The notes beneath the pieces are model-generated. The model saw only the letters and a list, made by a program, of their open reading frames with translations. It made no database searches and was not told where the DNA came from. A stretch of 64,000 nucleotides of DNA, from assembly GCF_000266945.1 (NCBI RefSeq), contig NC_018025.1, positions 682,001 through 746,000 on the forward strand. The letters are read 5' to 3'. Shown here one piece after another: positions 1 through 8,155 of this stretch. Every line of letters begins with the position of its first letter. Within the stretch, counting starts at the first letter, position 1. The translations under genes were made by a program, and so were the position numbers. This DNA comes from Desulfomonile tiedjei DSM 6799 (GTDB lineage: Bacteria; Desulfobacterota; Desulfomonilia; Desulfomonilales; Desulfomonilaceae).

Positions 1-2
1 CG

Positions 3-164
3 CATTCTGTGAAAGCACGAGACCGTGTGGAAACTCACTTCAAGAAGTACTTTGGACTGATGCTGGTTCCTGTACTCGCATACATTCGAGCCGAAGAACT
101 CCTTGAAGGCAGGCTTGAGACTCAAATTCTCGAGAACCTGAAGCCTTCTCTTATGGCTCCTTGA
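3..164 (+). CDS. C-terminal end of a protein that begins before the window
   Basis: An open frame runs from the window edge to a TGA at 162-164 and gives 53 residues ending in SLMAP. The fragment has an amphipathic, charged character (RAEELLEGRLETQILENL). It lies 20 bp upstream of, and on the same strand as, the next gene, so the two probably form an operon. A gene like the following one often sits beside recombination-associated genes such as rdgC, but the fragment is too short to identify. Confidence 0.55.
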   Translation, partial: HSVKARDRVETHFKKYFGLMLVPVLAYIRAEELLEGRLETQILENLKPSLMAP

Positions 165-184
165 CCTCCTGGTGGTGATACAAT

Positions 185-721
185 ATGGATTTTCTTGACA
201 TACTTCAGCAGAAAGCATTTCTGGGACGAGAGTTTCTCACGTGGTTATGGTTCAAGTCCGACCGGACTGGCGGACACGTGGATATACCTGGAAAACGAGT
301 AATCGAAATACTGTTTCTTGATCGCATGACGCTCGATCTTTCCGACGCGGAGAGTCCGCAGATAGTGGCGCTCAAGGGCGAGCAATCCGAGCTCAGAGAA
401 GGCCTCGCCGCATTGCGTGAAGGGAAGAAGATCGAAGAAGCACGTATTTCCATACGAGCGGGCGAGAATGATTTCACGTTGGTTCTGAAAGGCACATGGT
501 TTTCCTTCGGCTCTTTCAGGACGCCTCCGATTCTTCCTGCACAGGAGGCAGATGAGGAGGACGGCTTCGAAGCGGCATTTCTTGAAAAGGTGTACCTGAT
601 CGACGAAGGCATGCAAATCCTTGACGATCTTTTTGAGTACTTCATATCCTTACGGATCTCAGACCAGTGGGAGGCGGAGGAATTGCCGGCTCTCCGTCAG
701 TGGGTCGCATCTGGGGAATGA
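185..721 (+). CDS. Conserved hypothetical protein, 178 aa
   Basis: A soluble acidic protein without signal peptide or membrane segment. The N-terminus contains the stretch FLGREFLTWLW, which I recall from a family of bacterial hypotheticals often next to rdgC; that link is a recollection, not something shown here. The ATG follows a GGTGGTG Shine-Dalgarno-like stretch. It is the last gene before the tRNA-Asn and therefore belongs to the host flank rather than the island. Function unknown. Confidence 0.75.
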   Translation: MDFLDILQQKAFLGREFLTWLWFKSDRTGGHVDIPGKRVIEILFLDRMTLDLSDAESPQIVALKGEQSELREGLAALREGKKIEEARISIRAGENDFTLVLKGTWFSFGSFRTPPILPAQEADEEDGFEAAFLEKVYLIDEGMQILDDLFEYFISLRISDQWEAEELPALRQWVASGE

Positions 722-795
722 GATTTGCACGGGATGAGAATCCAGATTTAACGACCATCCCTTTGACTTTCTGCTCGAAAACACAAATTTCCGGA

Positions 796-824
796 TTGAC
801 AAACAGCCCGCATTGAGAGAAAAT
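796..824 (+). promoter_or_regulatory. Likely sigma-70 promoter of tRNA-Asn
   Basis: A perfect TTGACA at 796-801 is followed after 17 bp by GAAAAT (4 of 6 matches to TATAAT) at 819-824. Initiation would fall near 831, about 45 nt before the mature tRNA 5' end, a normal leader length. Confidence 0.5.
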
Positions 825-875
825 GGGGGTTCGTCTGATTCGGAGTGCATACCAAAGAACCAGACGAGCCACTTT

Positions 876-951
876 TCCCCGATAGCTCAATCGGCAGAGC
901 GGGTGGCTGTTAACCACTAGGTTGTAGGTTCGAGTCCTACTCGGGGAGCCA
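876..951 (+). tRNA. tRNA-Asn (anticodon GTT), CCA encoded
   Basis: A 76-nt cloverleaf: acceptor stem TCCCCGA/TCGGGGA with discriminator G and encoded CCA, D arm around AGCTCAATCGGCAGAGC, anticodon GTT at 909-911 in the loop CTGTTAA, and a T arm with the GGTTCGAGTCC signature. It is the integration target of the adjacent islands: its 3' half from the anticodon loop on recurs at 30914 and 35770. Confidence 0.97.
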
Positions 952-972
952 AAAAAGATAAATCATCCCGCA
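907..972 (+). repeat. attL: tRNA 3'-half direct repeat, copy 1
   Basis: The segment from the anticodon loop through the tRNA end plus 21 bp is identical to 30914..30979 (66 bp) and matches 35770..35826 over 57 bp. This is the usual core for tyrosine integrases that use tRNA 3' ends. The integrase stop codon lies inside the repeat. Confidence 0.9.
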
Positions 973-2069
973 ACGTTGGACACAACGGTTAGCGGGATTT
1001 TCTTTCTCAGGATAGTCAGTGCGGGACTTTTGCGGGACTGATCCACGCAGACCGCATTGGCAGCCGCCATCAAGCTCCTCAACTCAGGCATTGAATAATG
1101 GGTGGTGACCCGCCCCGATTTGTGCCCGAGAAGATCCTGCCTATCCTCGAAACTGACCCCCGCCGCCCGAAGCCTTCGCCCAAAAGTGTGCCGAAGATCA
1201 TGAATTCGCACGTGCTCTAAATTCACTTTCTTCCGTGCAGCTTTCCAGGCTGTGGTATTCATGGTTCGTAGGGGGTGCCCGTCATACGTGAACACCCATT
1301 CTTGATGTCGGGGGCGCACCAGCTCGATTATTTCTTCGGCTACCTTGTTCAAAATCACGACCTTATCCTGGCGATTCTTTATTCGCTGCCCAGGAATTAT
1401 GAAAACACTGGTATTCAGTTCTGGGACCTCGACCTCATACTCCCACCGCAGACCGCACACTTCCGAATCTCTGCATCCGGTATTTACTGCGAATGAGCAC
1501 ATGACCCGAAGATGTTCAGGCAGGATAGCGAACAGCTTTTGCTGTTCATCCCACGACAACGGATACGGGTCTCTTGCATCCGATCTCGGGAGCAATCTTA
1601 TTTTGGGAGCCGATCTCAGCCAAGTGAGCCCATTTTCGTCAAGCCATTCACCCGCAGCCAGATTCAGAATGTGCCTCACGACTTCCAAGGGCATATTTAT
1701 CGTCCGATGCTTTAAGCCTTTGCGCTTGGCGTCTTCGATATAGGGTCTCAAAGTCCCCATATGAACGTTTTCAATGGGGAGCCCCCCTATATATGGTTCA
1801 ATCCGTTTGAGGTTCCAGGCGTCTTTTTCCAAAGTGGCTTTCTCGGTTTCATTCATGTACTTAATCATTGCCTGTCGAAAACTTCTGGGGGGCCGCACTC
1901 CATAAACCTCGGCTTGCCGGATTTGCTCCCGTCTCCGGGCTAGATATTTTTCCGCTTCTTCGAGGTCGCCCGTTCCAGTGCTTTCGCAAATTCTTCTTCC
2001 TCTGATAACCTTGTCGATGTGCCATATCCCTTTCCTGTTGACGAGACCAGGGATCTTTTTGCGTCCCAT
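963..2069 (-). CDS. int: Tyrosine-family site-specific integrase, 368 aa, island 1
   Basis: Phage-type integrase that would insert and excise island 1 at the tRNA-Asn. The catalytic set is visible: Arg near residue 200 (NTGCRDSEVCGLRW), HDLRHTFGRRL (HxxR) near 290, LLGHKSG His near 315 and the nucleophile Tyr near 325 in TTHYS. The N-terminal 60 residues form the arm-binding part. The length is complete. The 5' end overlaps the excisionase-like gene by 130 bp in another frame, an arrangement repeated in island 3, so it is probably functional coupling. The stop lies inside the att repeat, so the gene 3' end and attL are the same DNA. Confidence 0.95.
   Translation of the reverse strand: MGRKKIPGLVNRKGIWHIDKVIRGRRICESTGTGDLEEAEKYLARRREQIRQAEVYGVRPPRSFRQAMIKYMNETEKATLEKDAWNLKRIEPYIGGLPIENVHMGTLRPYIEDAKRKGLKHRTINMPLEVVRHILNLAAGEWLDENGLTWLRSAPKIRLLPRSDARDPYPLSWDEQQKLFAILPEHLRVMCSFAVNTGCRDSEVCGLRWEYEVEVPELNTSVFIIPGQRIKNRQDKVVILNKVAEEIIELVRPRHQEWVFTYDGHPLRTMNTTAWKAARKKVNLEHVRIHDLRHTFGRRLRAAGVSFEDRQDLLGHKSGRVTTHYSMPELRSLMAAANAVCVDQSRKSPALTILRKKIPLTVVSNVAG
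965..1007 (+). terminator. Hairpin with T-tract after tRNA-Asn
   Basis: ATCCCGC at 965-971 pairs with GCGGGAT at 992-998, followed by TTTTCTTTCTC. Equivalent hairpins follow the other two att copies with changed loops but a conserved ATCCCGC/GCGGGAT stem. It could terminate tRNA transcription and also overlaps the integrase 3' codons. Confidence 0.5.
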
Positions 2070-2287
2070 GGCTTGTCTACTCCTTTCCGTTTGCCGGGAC
2101 GCCCGTTGCGACTCTTATAATCTTCGAACCACGCATCCAGGTCAAGACGATCAAAACCGATTCCTTGCTTACCAATTGGAATTTCAGTGACATAAGGTCG
2201 CACCTCCTCATTGAAGCGGTTCGGGTCCATACCCAAATACGCAGCAGCATCTCTAAGGCGAATCACTCTGGGCAATATGTTGCTCAT
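1940..2287 (-). CDS. AlpA/excisionase-like DNA-binding protein, 115 aa
   Basis: The first 55 residues hold a MerR/AlpA-type helix-turn-helix (RLRDAAAYLGMDPNRFNEEV, then IGFDRLDLDAW), typical of small recombination directionality factors and repressors encoded beside integrases. The tail is basic and low in complexity. A close relative with the same integrase overlap is at 36820..37155. Role as excisionase is inferred from family and position. Confidence 0.8.
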   Translation of the reverse strand: MSNILPRVIRLRDAAAYLGMDPNRFNEEVRPYVTEIPIGKQGIGFDRLDLDAWFEDYKSRNGRPGKRKGVDKPWDAKRSLVSSTGKGYGTSTRLSEEEEFAKALERATSKKRKNI

Positions 2288-2384
2288 TTAGATCCAATCC
2301 ACAGAATTAATCCCTCTTAAAAACGCCTGTCTCGATGCTTCATGATACGGTCACAAATGCTTCTCTTACGGGCGTCATGCGCTA

Positions 2385-2406
2385 GCATGGGAATTTATGC
2401 CCATGC
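2385..2406. promoter_or_regulatory. Inverted repeat upstream of the excisionase gene
   Basis: Perfect 7-bp arms GCATGGG (2385-2391) and CCCATGC (2400-2406) with an 8-bp centre, about 100 bp before the excisionase start. Possible operator. The rest of 2288-2607 shows no gene. Confidence 0.3.
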
Positions 2407-2607
2407 CGACAGGCTCAGTCATCGCTCTCGGCTCTAGGGCAATATCCTCTTCTAATGTGGAATCATTATAGATTCCAGCCAGGTCTCCTTACGCAGCGGT
2501 GAATTCAAATCGACCTGCACTTGAGTTGTGTAACTTGCCGAGGGAAAATTGCACAAATCAAACACAAGTACGACGGCGTTGACTGTTTTGAATTTGCTGG
2601 GGAATTA

Positions 2608-2664
2608 GGGGACCCATTGATCAGGGTCCCCGCCAAAAGTACTTGTTATATTTATAACAAGTAC
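2608..2664. repeat. Two adjacent perfect palindromes after the ankyrin gene
   Basis: First hairpin: GGGGACCC (2608-2615) and GGGTCCCC (2624-2631). Second: GTACTTGTTAT (2639-2649) and ATAACAAGTAC (2654-2664) with a 4-nt loop. Both lie just past the stop of the minus-strand ankyrin gene. Neither is followed by a clear T-tract, so terminator, protein-binding site or partition-type site all remain possible. Confidence 0.5.
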
Positions 2665-2672
2665 CCGGTCAG

Positions 2673-4409
2673 TTATTCGGAGTCTTCTTCGACCTCAACA
2701 TCCACCACTTTGTCCTGGTGTGTGTATTCTCTCAATAAATCCAATAGACTAGGCTCAAGATCCGTGAAGAGGGCTTCCGTCACCGGGATTTTTTTCTTCA
2801 GTTTACGAATGTTCCCAAGAAGGGCTGTGCTTTCTGTGGGTTCAAAGGCTGCTTTCATCCGTTCCTTGTCTTTCAAAAAGTCCTGGGTTTCCTCATCCGT
2901 CAACATGCGGAGGATATCCCCCACGTTTCTCATTACCGCTTTAGCGATTCGCTTGTCCTCCGATGAAATCTTGCCGAGTTGCTTCCCAACTCTCTCCTTT
3001 ACTTCACCGGCAGTGAGACGCTGCAATTCTACAAGTTGTGCGAGGGCGATTTGGTCCTTAAGTTTTGGTAACTTGGAGATCTCAGCGTAGTGGTAATACG
3101 TCAATGAGTCCAGGTGAAGCCCCGTTCTTCTAAGCTCCATATCCAGAGCAGCACATCGCACGCACTCAGACAGTCTCTGTCGAGTGAACGGCATGCCCTT
3201 CTGTTGGGCAAGTTCGTTCAAAGATGTCTGCTTCTTGGGGTTCCGGGAGAAGGCCTTGGCGGGATTTTTGTCAAAGAACACCACCAGTAGATAGTACCCT
3301 AAGAACATGAGGATATTACTTACGGCCGATGGGACGATGATCTGGATATCGTGTGCCACCTCCTTAATAGTGCGCCCTCGAAATCGTTCCAATGCGCCCT
3401 GCGAAAGCAGGTCGTACAATAACCGGGGATTGGCCACTCCCGGCATGACCATCCCCATTACGAAGGCGAGTGTGGTTTCGATGGGATTCGAGCGGGTATT
3501 CTCTACGGATGCTTTTTGATCATTCCCGTTGCCCTTGGGAGCCTCTACAACAGGGTTGGCATTTGGCTTTACAGGCGCTGTTCCTTCATCTTCCCGATTG
3601 TTCCCACTCTTGTCAGTGCTCGACTCAGAACCGACATCCGTGTGAGTGGACGCAGTTTCAGAAGTCTCAGCTACCGAGATTGCAGCAGGAGGGACGCCAG
3701 GACCATCATCCGACACCGCTATCTCTGTCACAGCGGACTCGGATTCACCATTTTTCGGCTGTGCCTCGGCCTCCTGTTTCCGATCTTCTGTCGTGGTATC
3801 GGACTCCTTCTGCAGTCTAAAGTATGGTGATTCCGCTACAGAAGGGAGCGCCTCCAAATCAAGATCCGGGACATACGGCTGGGGCTCTGACGAAGGAATC
3901 ATGGCAGCCGCTACCGGAAGCGAAGCCCCGCCAGGGCTGTCCGTACTCGGGCTGTCATCATCCGGCTCCGTCGAGATTTCTTCTCTGACACCGGTCATTG
4001 AACCGGCGGACTGCCCCGACAGTAAAGCAGCCAAGGCATCGTGTTTCCTCATTTGGGCGATTTCCAAGGCAGTGGAGCCGTCACTGTTCTGCATTTCCAA
4101 ATCGGCTCCGTTTTCGACCAGCACTTCCGCTACAGTGAGGTAACCACCGAATGCGGCTTTCATCAGAGCTGTTTCCCCATCATTATCCACAGCGTTCACA
4201 TCGCATTTATGGCGTATCATCACTCCTACTAATGCAGCGTTTCCTCTTTCGGAGGCTACAATGAGGGGTGTCCTGCCATTATCGTCTCTGCAATCCGGGG
4301 ACACGCCACGGGCCAACAGCTTTTCCATTTGGCCAACAGCCCCCTTTCCAATCGTTTCAAAGGCCTGTTCGCAATCGCTCGTTCTTCCTCTAATAAATCG
4401 TTCTCTCAT
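2673..4409 (-). CDS. Ankyrin-repeat membrane-associated protein, 578 aa
   Basis: About four ankyrin repeats occupy residues 20-140 (for example GRTPLIVASERGNAALVGV and GETALMKAAFGGYLTVAEVL). An acidic, Ser/Glu/Pro-rich, probably disordered linker follows to about 320. One hydrophobic segment (VSNILMFLGYYLLVVFF) lies near 370. The 200-residue C-terminal part is helical and contains LDSLTYYHYAEISKLPKLKDQIALA followed by a helix-turn-helix-like stretch, faintly like ParB/DUF1016-type helical DNA-binding segments. No signal peptide. The ATG follows GGAGG and AGAAGG. It is the first cargo gene inside island 1. Function unknown; tethering or protein interaction is inferred. Confidence 0.8.
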   Translation of the reverse strand: MRERFIRGRTSDCEQAFETIGKGAVGQMEKLLARGVSPDCRDDNGRTPLIVASERGNAALVGVMIRHKCDVNAVDNDGETALMKAAFGGYLTVAEVLVENGADLEMQNSDGSTALEIAQMRKHDALAALLSGQSAGSMTGVREEISTEPDDDSPSTDSPGGASLPVAAAMIPSSEPQPYVPDLDLEALPSVAESPYFRLQKESDTTTEDRKQEAEAQPKNGESESAVTEIAVSDDGPGVPPAAISVAETSETASTHTDVGSESSTDKSGNNREDEGTAPVKPNANPVVEAPKGNGNDQKASVENTRSNPIETTLAFVMGMVMPGVANPRLLYDLLSQGALERFRGRTIKEVAHDIQIIVPSAVSNILMFLGYYLLVVFFDKNPAKAFSRNPKKQTSLNELAQQKGMPFTRQRLSECVRCAALDMELRRTGLHLDSLTYYHYAEISKLPKLKDQIALAQLVELQRLTAGEVKERVGKQLGKISSEDKRIAKAVMRNVGDILRMLTDEETQDFLKDKERMKAAFEPTESTALLGNIRKLKKKIPVTEALFTDLEPSLLDLLREYTHQDKVVDVEVEEDSE

Positions 4410-5222
4410 ACCTTCTTTTCCTCCGTATTTGTTCTAATGTGTCGGTGAACGTACCTTGCCGGTTCGCATATATGGCTGTATGCGTCGGCGGACAAGAATC
4501 ATCGGGGTGGGGAAAGGAGACAGACTCAGACGGGAGATCTCACGTCGGCAATACATCATTCAAAAAGAATCTTGAAAAATGTACCGCACAATGAGATCAT
4601 TTAAGCGAAACTGGCCTGAGCGTCTGCGACCTTATCGTTGACGTTTCACCATTTTCAGAAAGCCTGCCCTGAGTCGCTGCCAAACGTCCAAGGGGCGGGC
4701 TTTCCTAAAGGCCAATGATTTTTTTGTGGGAAATCACCTCCTTAATTCGTTCAGTATTTGAAACCGACTGTCAAGCATAACTCTTAATTGAAAGCCGTGT
4801 TAGGAAGCAATTGTTACGGCAGCAAACACGACACCACGGCAACATTCCCGGTCATGAACAGTGAATCCGCCTCATAATTAGCGGATCACCTTTACTAATT
4901 TATATAAAAACCGCCTATAAGGTGGGACCTATGGAGTATAAAATACCTCATCTGAATATCAGTCCAGAAATCAGTCCATTCCGACCTTTATCGTGAAGAG
5001 AAAATCAGGACCGACGAGTTGCTGGAGGCCCAGTAAGATGCGAATCAAGATATTGGAGGGAGTGCGTAATATCTTGCATACTCCGGAAAGTGAGAGTATA
5101 TTCTAGACGCATACATGCTGAACTCCGGCAACTCACCGGGTGATTTCCAGCTGATTGCAACGAGCCCACGTCCGCCCGCCAAAGCTGAGCGTGGGTTTTG
5201 TTTTTCACCTCCATCAAATGGC
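4410..5222. other. 813-bp gap without a supported gene
   Basis: Only very short frames occur (about 21-22 codons near 4931 and 5038) with no convincing start signals. A hairpin-like stretch, CCCACG around 5164 pairing with CGTGGG followed by TTTTGTTTTT near 5189, could end transcription on the plus strand. The AT-rich part around 4890-4920 may hold promoters for the flanking minus-strand gene. Confidence 0.4.
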
Positions 5223-5945
5223 TCAGGACTTTTCAACAACAGGGCTATTGGTTTTCTTCTTGTTTTTCATAGAAGTCTTCACCGGTCTCTTTCTTTTGCC
5301 AAAAAGCTTTTTCGATTCAAAATAATAAGAGACAATTGACTCCAATAATTCCGAAATATCATCACCATCTGCTTCCTTATTAAGATGTTCCAAGAGCTTC
5401 TTATCTATTTTAGCTGTTAAGTTGGCTTTTTGATCTGTCGGGTCCGAATAGAGGGAAGCGGTCGCAGAAATATTTTGGTCTTCAGGTTGGCTAGGCTCTG
5501 AAGCTAAAGAATTTGGGCTAATCTTGTCCCACACGAGAAACCTTTCACCTAAGTATGAATCACGGGGAATACTTCGATATGGACAAGATGCATGAATTAA
5601 TCGAGCCAATTCACGCATCTGATTTTTTTCGAAGGCTTCAGGCGAGAGGCGACTTAGAGATTCTAAAACTTCCTCCCAATCAGATACGCCCATTTCAATT
5701 GGATTTTTTAGAGGCAAAATCGAGTTGAATTTTGGCTGGATCAGTGTTTTGAGAATTAAATTAGGAAGTCGCTTTGTTACTCTGGTGTGCACACGTGGAC
5801 TAATTGGCAGATTTTTTTGTTCGTAAATACGTAACATCGATGATGACATCTCCAAATCGCCAGCCATCTTCTCCTGCGTCAATTCTAAAACAAGTCTAAT
5901 GTTCTTGAGGAATTTGCCGTTAAAAGTTGGTTCGCAATTCTCCAT
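5223..5945 (-). CDS. Candidate island repressor: XRE-like HTH plus C-terminal RHH-like region, 240 aa
   Basis: Residues 8-50 resemble a Cro/cI-type helix-turn-helix (LKNIRLVLELTQEKMAGDLEMSS, then IYEQKNLPI). Residues 180-215 (NLTAKIDKKLLEHLNKEADG, then SELLESIVSYYF) resemble a ribbon-helix-helix dimer unit. The tail is strongly basic. The gene is AT-richer than its neighbours. Three tandem 10-bp repeats sit directly upstream (5966-5995), which suggests autoregulation. It probably faces the recombination genes at 6.4-8.5 kb as their repressor; this is inferred from layout only. Confidence 0.7.
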   Translation of the reverse strand: MENCEPTFNGKFLKNIRLVLELTQEKMAGDLEMSSSMLRIYEQKNLPISPRVHTRVTKRLPNLILKTLIQPKFNSILPLKNPIEMGVSDWEEVLESLSRLSPEAFEKNQMRELARLIHASCPYRSIPRDSYLGERFLVWDKISPNSLASEPSQPEDQNISATASLYSDPTDQKANLTAKIDKKLLEHLNKEADGDDISELLESIVSYYFESKKLFGKRKRPVKTSMKNKKKTNSPVVEKS

Positions 5946-5965
5946 ATCGGCTCCTTTTGTGGTGA

Positions 5966-5995
5966 CGCTAATTATCGCTAATCATCGCTAATTGT
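5966..5995. promoter_or_regulatory. Three tandem 10-bp operator repeats
   Basis: CGCTAATTAT, CGCTAATCAT and CGCTAATTGT follow each other without gaps, one helical turn apart, 20-50 bp upstream of the HTH/RHH protein start. Tandem helical-phase repeats suit cooperative binding by the adjacent regulator. Confidence 0.6.
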
Positions 5996-6075
5996 CAAGC
6001 AGTTTTTATTCGTGGATTTCTAAAAAAGTCAGCCGCAAGGTTGGGCATTGGCACAATTATTGCTTTTCTGACCGC

Positions 6076-6318
6076 TTATTGGTTGACCGGCGAACTACTC
6101 ACTCTTGGAATGAGATCCTTAAATTTTCCTCCGCATGAGAAAATTAAGGTATCCAGGATCTCCTTTTGGGTCCCATCAACAAGTTCCTGAAAAGAGTTAA
6201 GGGGCCCGGGGGGGTCAGGTTGACCGCTTTGCCAAGCCTTTCGGCCTTCCTCCCATAGATTCACGTTCCGATGCCAATCTGGATTTTTCGACATCCTGTC
6301 ATCGAACGTCTTTCGCAC
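6076..6318 (-). CDS. Small hypothetical protein, 80 aa
   Basis: Begins at a GTG shortly after a GGGGG run; an internal ATG lies at 6294. The sequence (DWHRNVNLWEEGRKAW, then SFQELVDGTQKEILDTLIF) looks protein-like, helical and soluble, but no family is recognised. It lies upstream of the regulator gene on the same strand. Confidence 0.4.
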   Translation of the reverse strand: MRKTFDDRMSKNPDWHRNVNLWEEGRKAWQSGQPDPPGPLNSFQELVDGTQKEILDTLIFSCGGKFKDLIPRVSSSPVNQ

Positions 6319-6440
6319 ACCCCCGAGACGGCTTTCTTCTTCTTACTTCTTCTTTGCCCTCCTCATGAGGGGTTTATGGTTTGAATAGAGGGGAGAAGAG
6401 AAACACGCCCCTTTCACCCATTCTTACACGGAGGTGGCCG

Positions 6441-6539
6441 ATGAAGTTACCATGGAATAAAGTTGTAGCGATTCTGCTGGCCGCAGCAGCGGAAATCCTC
6501 ATTGAGTGGTCGAAACAACGGAAACGACTCCGTACCTGA
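6441..6539 (+). CDS. 32-aa single-membrane-segment peptide
   Basis: ATG at 6441 is preceded by a strong GGAGGTGG Shine-Dalgarno. The peptide starts MKLPWNKVVAILLAAAAEIL and ends in a basic tail (KQRKRLRT). One hydrophobic helix spans residues 8-22. It opens the plus-strand run leading into the recombination genes. Such short phage-like membrane peptides are often missed; coding status rests on the ribosome-binding site and composition. Confidence 0.55.
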   Translation: MKLPWNKVVAILLAAAAEILIEWSKQRKRLRT

Positions 6540-6597
6540 TCACGGGTATCTTTATATTTTGGGAATAGATGGAACAAACATAGAAAGGAGTTTGATT

Positions 6598-7272
6598 ATG
6601 AAAGCGTCCAGCGCATTTAGAGAGGATGAACTGGTTTGCCGGAGACAGAAGATCAACGGCGAGTGGGTAGAAAACTACTTTCCCAGAGTGGGCGGCAGGC
6701 TGCGGCTCGCTCATGAACAGAACGAACAGCTCGGTATCCAGACCGATGTAATCCGTTTCGAGGAGAGCCTTGCAGTGGTCAAGGCAACCGTAGCAACAAA
6801 CAAAGGAAGCTTTTGCGGCTTCGGAACTGCTTCCGCCCAGCGTGATGCAAGGCTCGCTGATTCATTATTGGAGTTGGCAGAAACTCGCTCTATTGCCCGA
6901 GCATTGCGCTTCTCGGGGTTTGGCATGGAATTCACTTCCGCCGAGGAAATCAGCCATACAGTACAAGAAGCCGAGCGTAATGGCGCCGAAAATGACGGCA
7001 AACATCATAATCGAGTCTTTGAACATGAGGAAGGCCAGAACAAACCTGAATCAAAATCCACAGTTCCACCAAAGTCCAACGGGAACGGGAGCGGTGGTAC
7101 CATAACACAAGCTCAGTGTCGGGCGCTCTACGCATTAACCAAGAAAGCCCATTACACTCAGGCGGATATAGATGGCATGCTATCCTCAATGGGTGCCAAA
7201 TCTTTTGAAGACTTGACCCGAGAAACCGCCTCAAGACTCATCAGCTCAATTCAGACCGAGATCGCAGCCTAA
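6598..7272 (+). CDS. Putative single-strand annealing (Rad52/Sak-like) recombination protein
   Basis: Starts at the ATG after AGAAAGGAG. Residues 70-115 contain SLLELAETRSIARALRFSGFG followed by TSAEEI, a signature I associate with phage single-strand annealing and related proteins in which an AETxxxxRAL helix precedes a glycine-rich turn. A Ser/Gly/Asn linker (residues 125-165) joins a C-terminal helical domain (TITQAQCRALYALTKKAHYT, then SSMGAKSFEDLTRETASRLI). A RecB-like nuclease follows 89 bp downstream, giving the usual annealing-protein/exonuclease pair. Confident on coding, moderate on function. Confidence 0.65.
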   Translation: MKASSAFREDELVCRRQKINGEWVENYFPRVGGRLRLAHEQNEQLGIQTDVIRFEESLAVVKATVATNKGSFCGFGTASAQRDARLADSLLELAETRSIARALRFSGFGMEFTSAEEISHTVQEAERNGAENDGKHHNRVFEHEEGQNKPESKSTVPPKSNGNGSGGTITQAQCRALYALTKKAHYTQADIDGMLSSMGAKSFEDLTRETASRLISSIQTEIAA

Positions 7273-7360
7273 TCCAACCACACAATCATGATCCATCAGC
7301 AATTCCCAGGGGCGGGGCGCTATAGGTGCGTACCCGTCCCGAAGCCGAAAGGAGAAAGAG

Positions 7361-8143
7361 ATGAGAACCGCAGAAGAGCATGATCACCTGTCATTTTCGC
7401 AGGTCAGCTGCTACACGAATTGTTCGTTGAAATATCGCTTTCACTACATCGACTGCCTTGAAGAAGAATTCACCTCGTCCGCCCTGTTGTTCGGTTCGGG
7501 CATCCATTCGGGAATACAGGCATACCTCCAAAGCGTCTTGGAGGCAGATCCTCTGCGACCGGACCAGATCCTGGACGTATTCAAAGACGAGTGGAGAACC
7601 TCACAAAAAGGAAAGATCCGATACTCAGCCCGAGATTCCGAAGAATCGCTCACCAGCAAGGCACACGACCTGTTCACCCTGTTTGTGGATGGGTATGACC
7701 CTCACGGGGAAGTCATCGCAGTTGAAGAAGCGTTCAGCATAGATTTGAACGAGCATCTGCATGAGAGTCCTTGCACCTTGCCGCCATTGGTCGGGTCGAT
7801 AGATGCGATCATCAAGAATGGATCGACAGCACTCATAGACTTCAAGACCGCTTCCCGCAAGCCCAATGGTGACGTGAATGCGATGCAACTGGTGGCCTAC
7901 AGCCTCGGGGCAACCACTCTCGGGTATGAACCGGACGAGTTGGCATATCGTTATGAGTACCTGATAAAGACAGCGAAACCTGAGCTTGTGAACCATCCCG
8001 TGGCTATTAATGATGATGACCGGCGGAGATTTATGAAGATCGTCACGAGAGTCTGGAAAGCGATTCAGTCATCAATCTTCTACCCCAACCCGAGCTACCT
8101 ATGCAGCTCTTGCGGGTATCATAATCACTGCAAAGAATGGTGA
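7361..8143 (+). CDS. PD-(D/E)XK exonuclease, RecB/Cas4-like, probable Fe-S protein, 260 aa
   Basis: Nuclease core: the GSGIHSG His motif near residue 50, catalytic Asp148 in GSIDAI, and DFKTA (Asp160-x-Lys162), followed by the QxxxY-type helix NAMQLVAYSLG. Cys17/Cys21 and the C-terminal Cys248, 251 and 257 would ligate an iron-sulfur cluster as in Cas4 and AddB. RBS AAAGGAG. It probably resects DNA ends for the upstream annealing protein. No cas genes or CRISPR repeats are nearby, so a Cas4 role is unlikely. Confidence 0.85.
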   Translation: MRTAEEHDHLSFSQVSCYTNCSLKYRFHYIDCLEEEFTSSALLFGSGIHSGIQAYLQSVLEADPLRPDQILDVFKDEWRTSQKGKIRYSARDSEESLTSKAHDLFTLFVDGYDPHGEVIAVEEAFSIDLNEHLHESPCTLPPLVGSIDAIIKNGSTALIDFKTASRKPNGDVNAMQLVAYSLGATTLGYEPDELAYRYEYLIKTAKPELVNHPVAINDDDRRRFMKIVTRVWKAIQSSIFYPNPSYLCSSCGYHNHCKEW

Positions 8144-8155
8144 AAGGAGGACACA

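Noticed and set aside
2521-3090. 189-codon plus-strand frame
   Set aside because: Antisense to the ankyrin protein and serine-rich as expected for a shadow.
5966-5995. CRISPR-like array
   Set aside because: Three contiguous 10-bp repeats without spacers; no CRISPR array is visible anywhere, and the Cas4-like nuclease has no cas neighbours.
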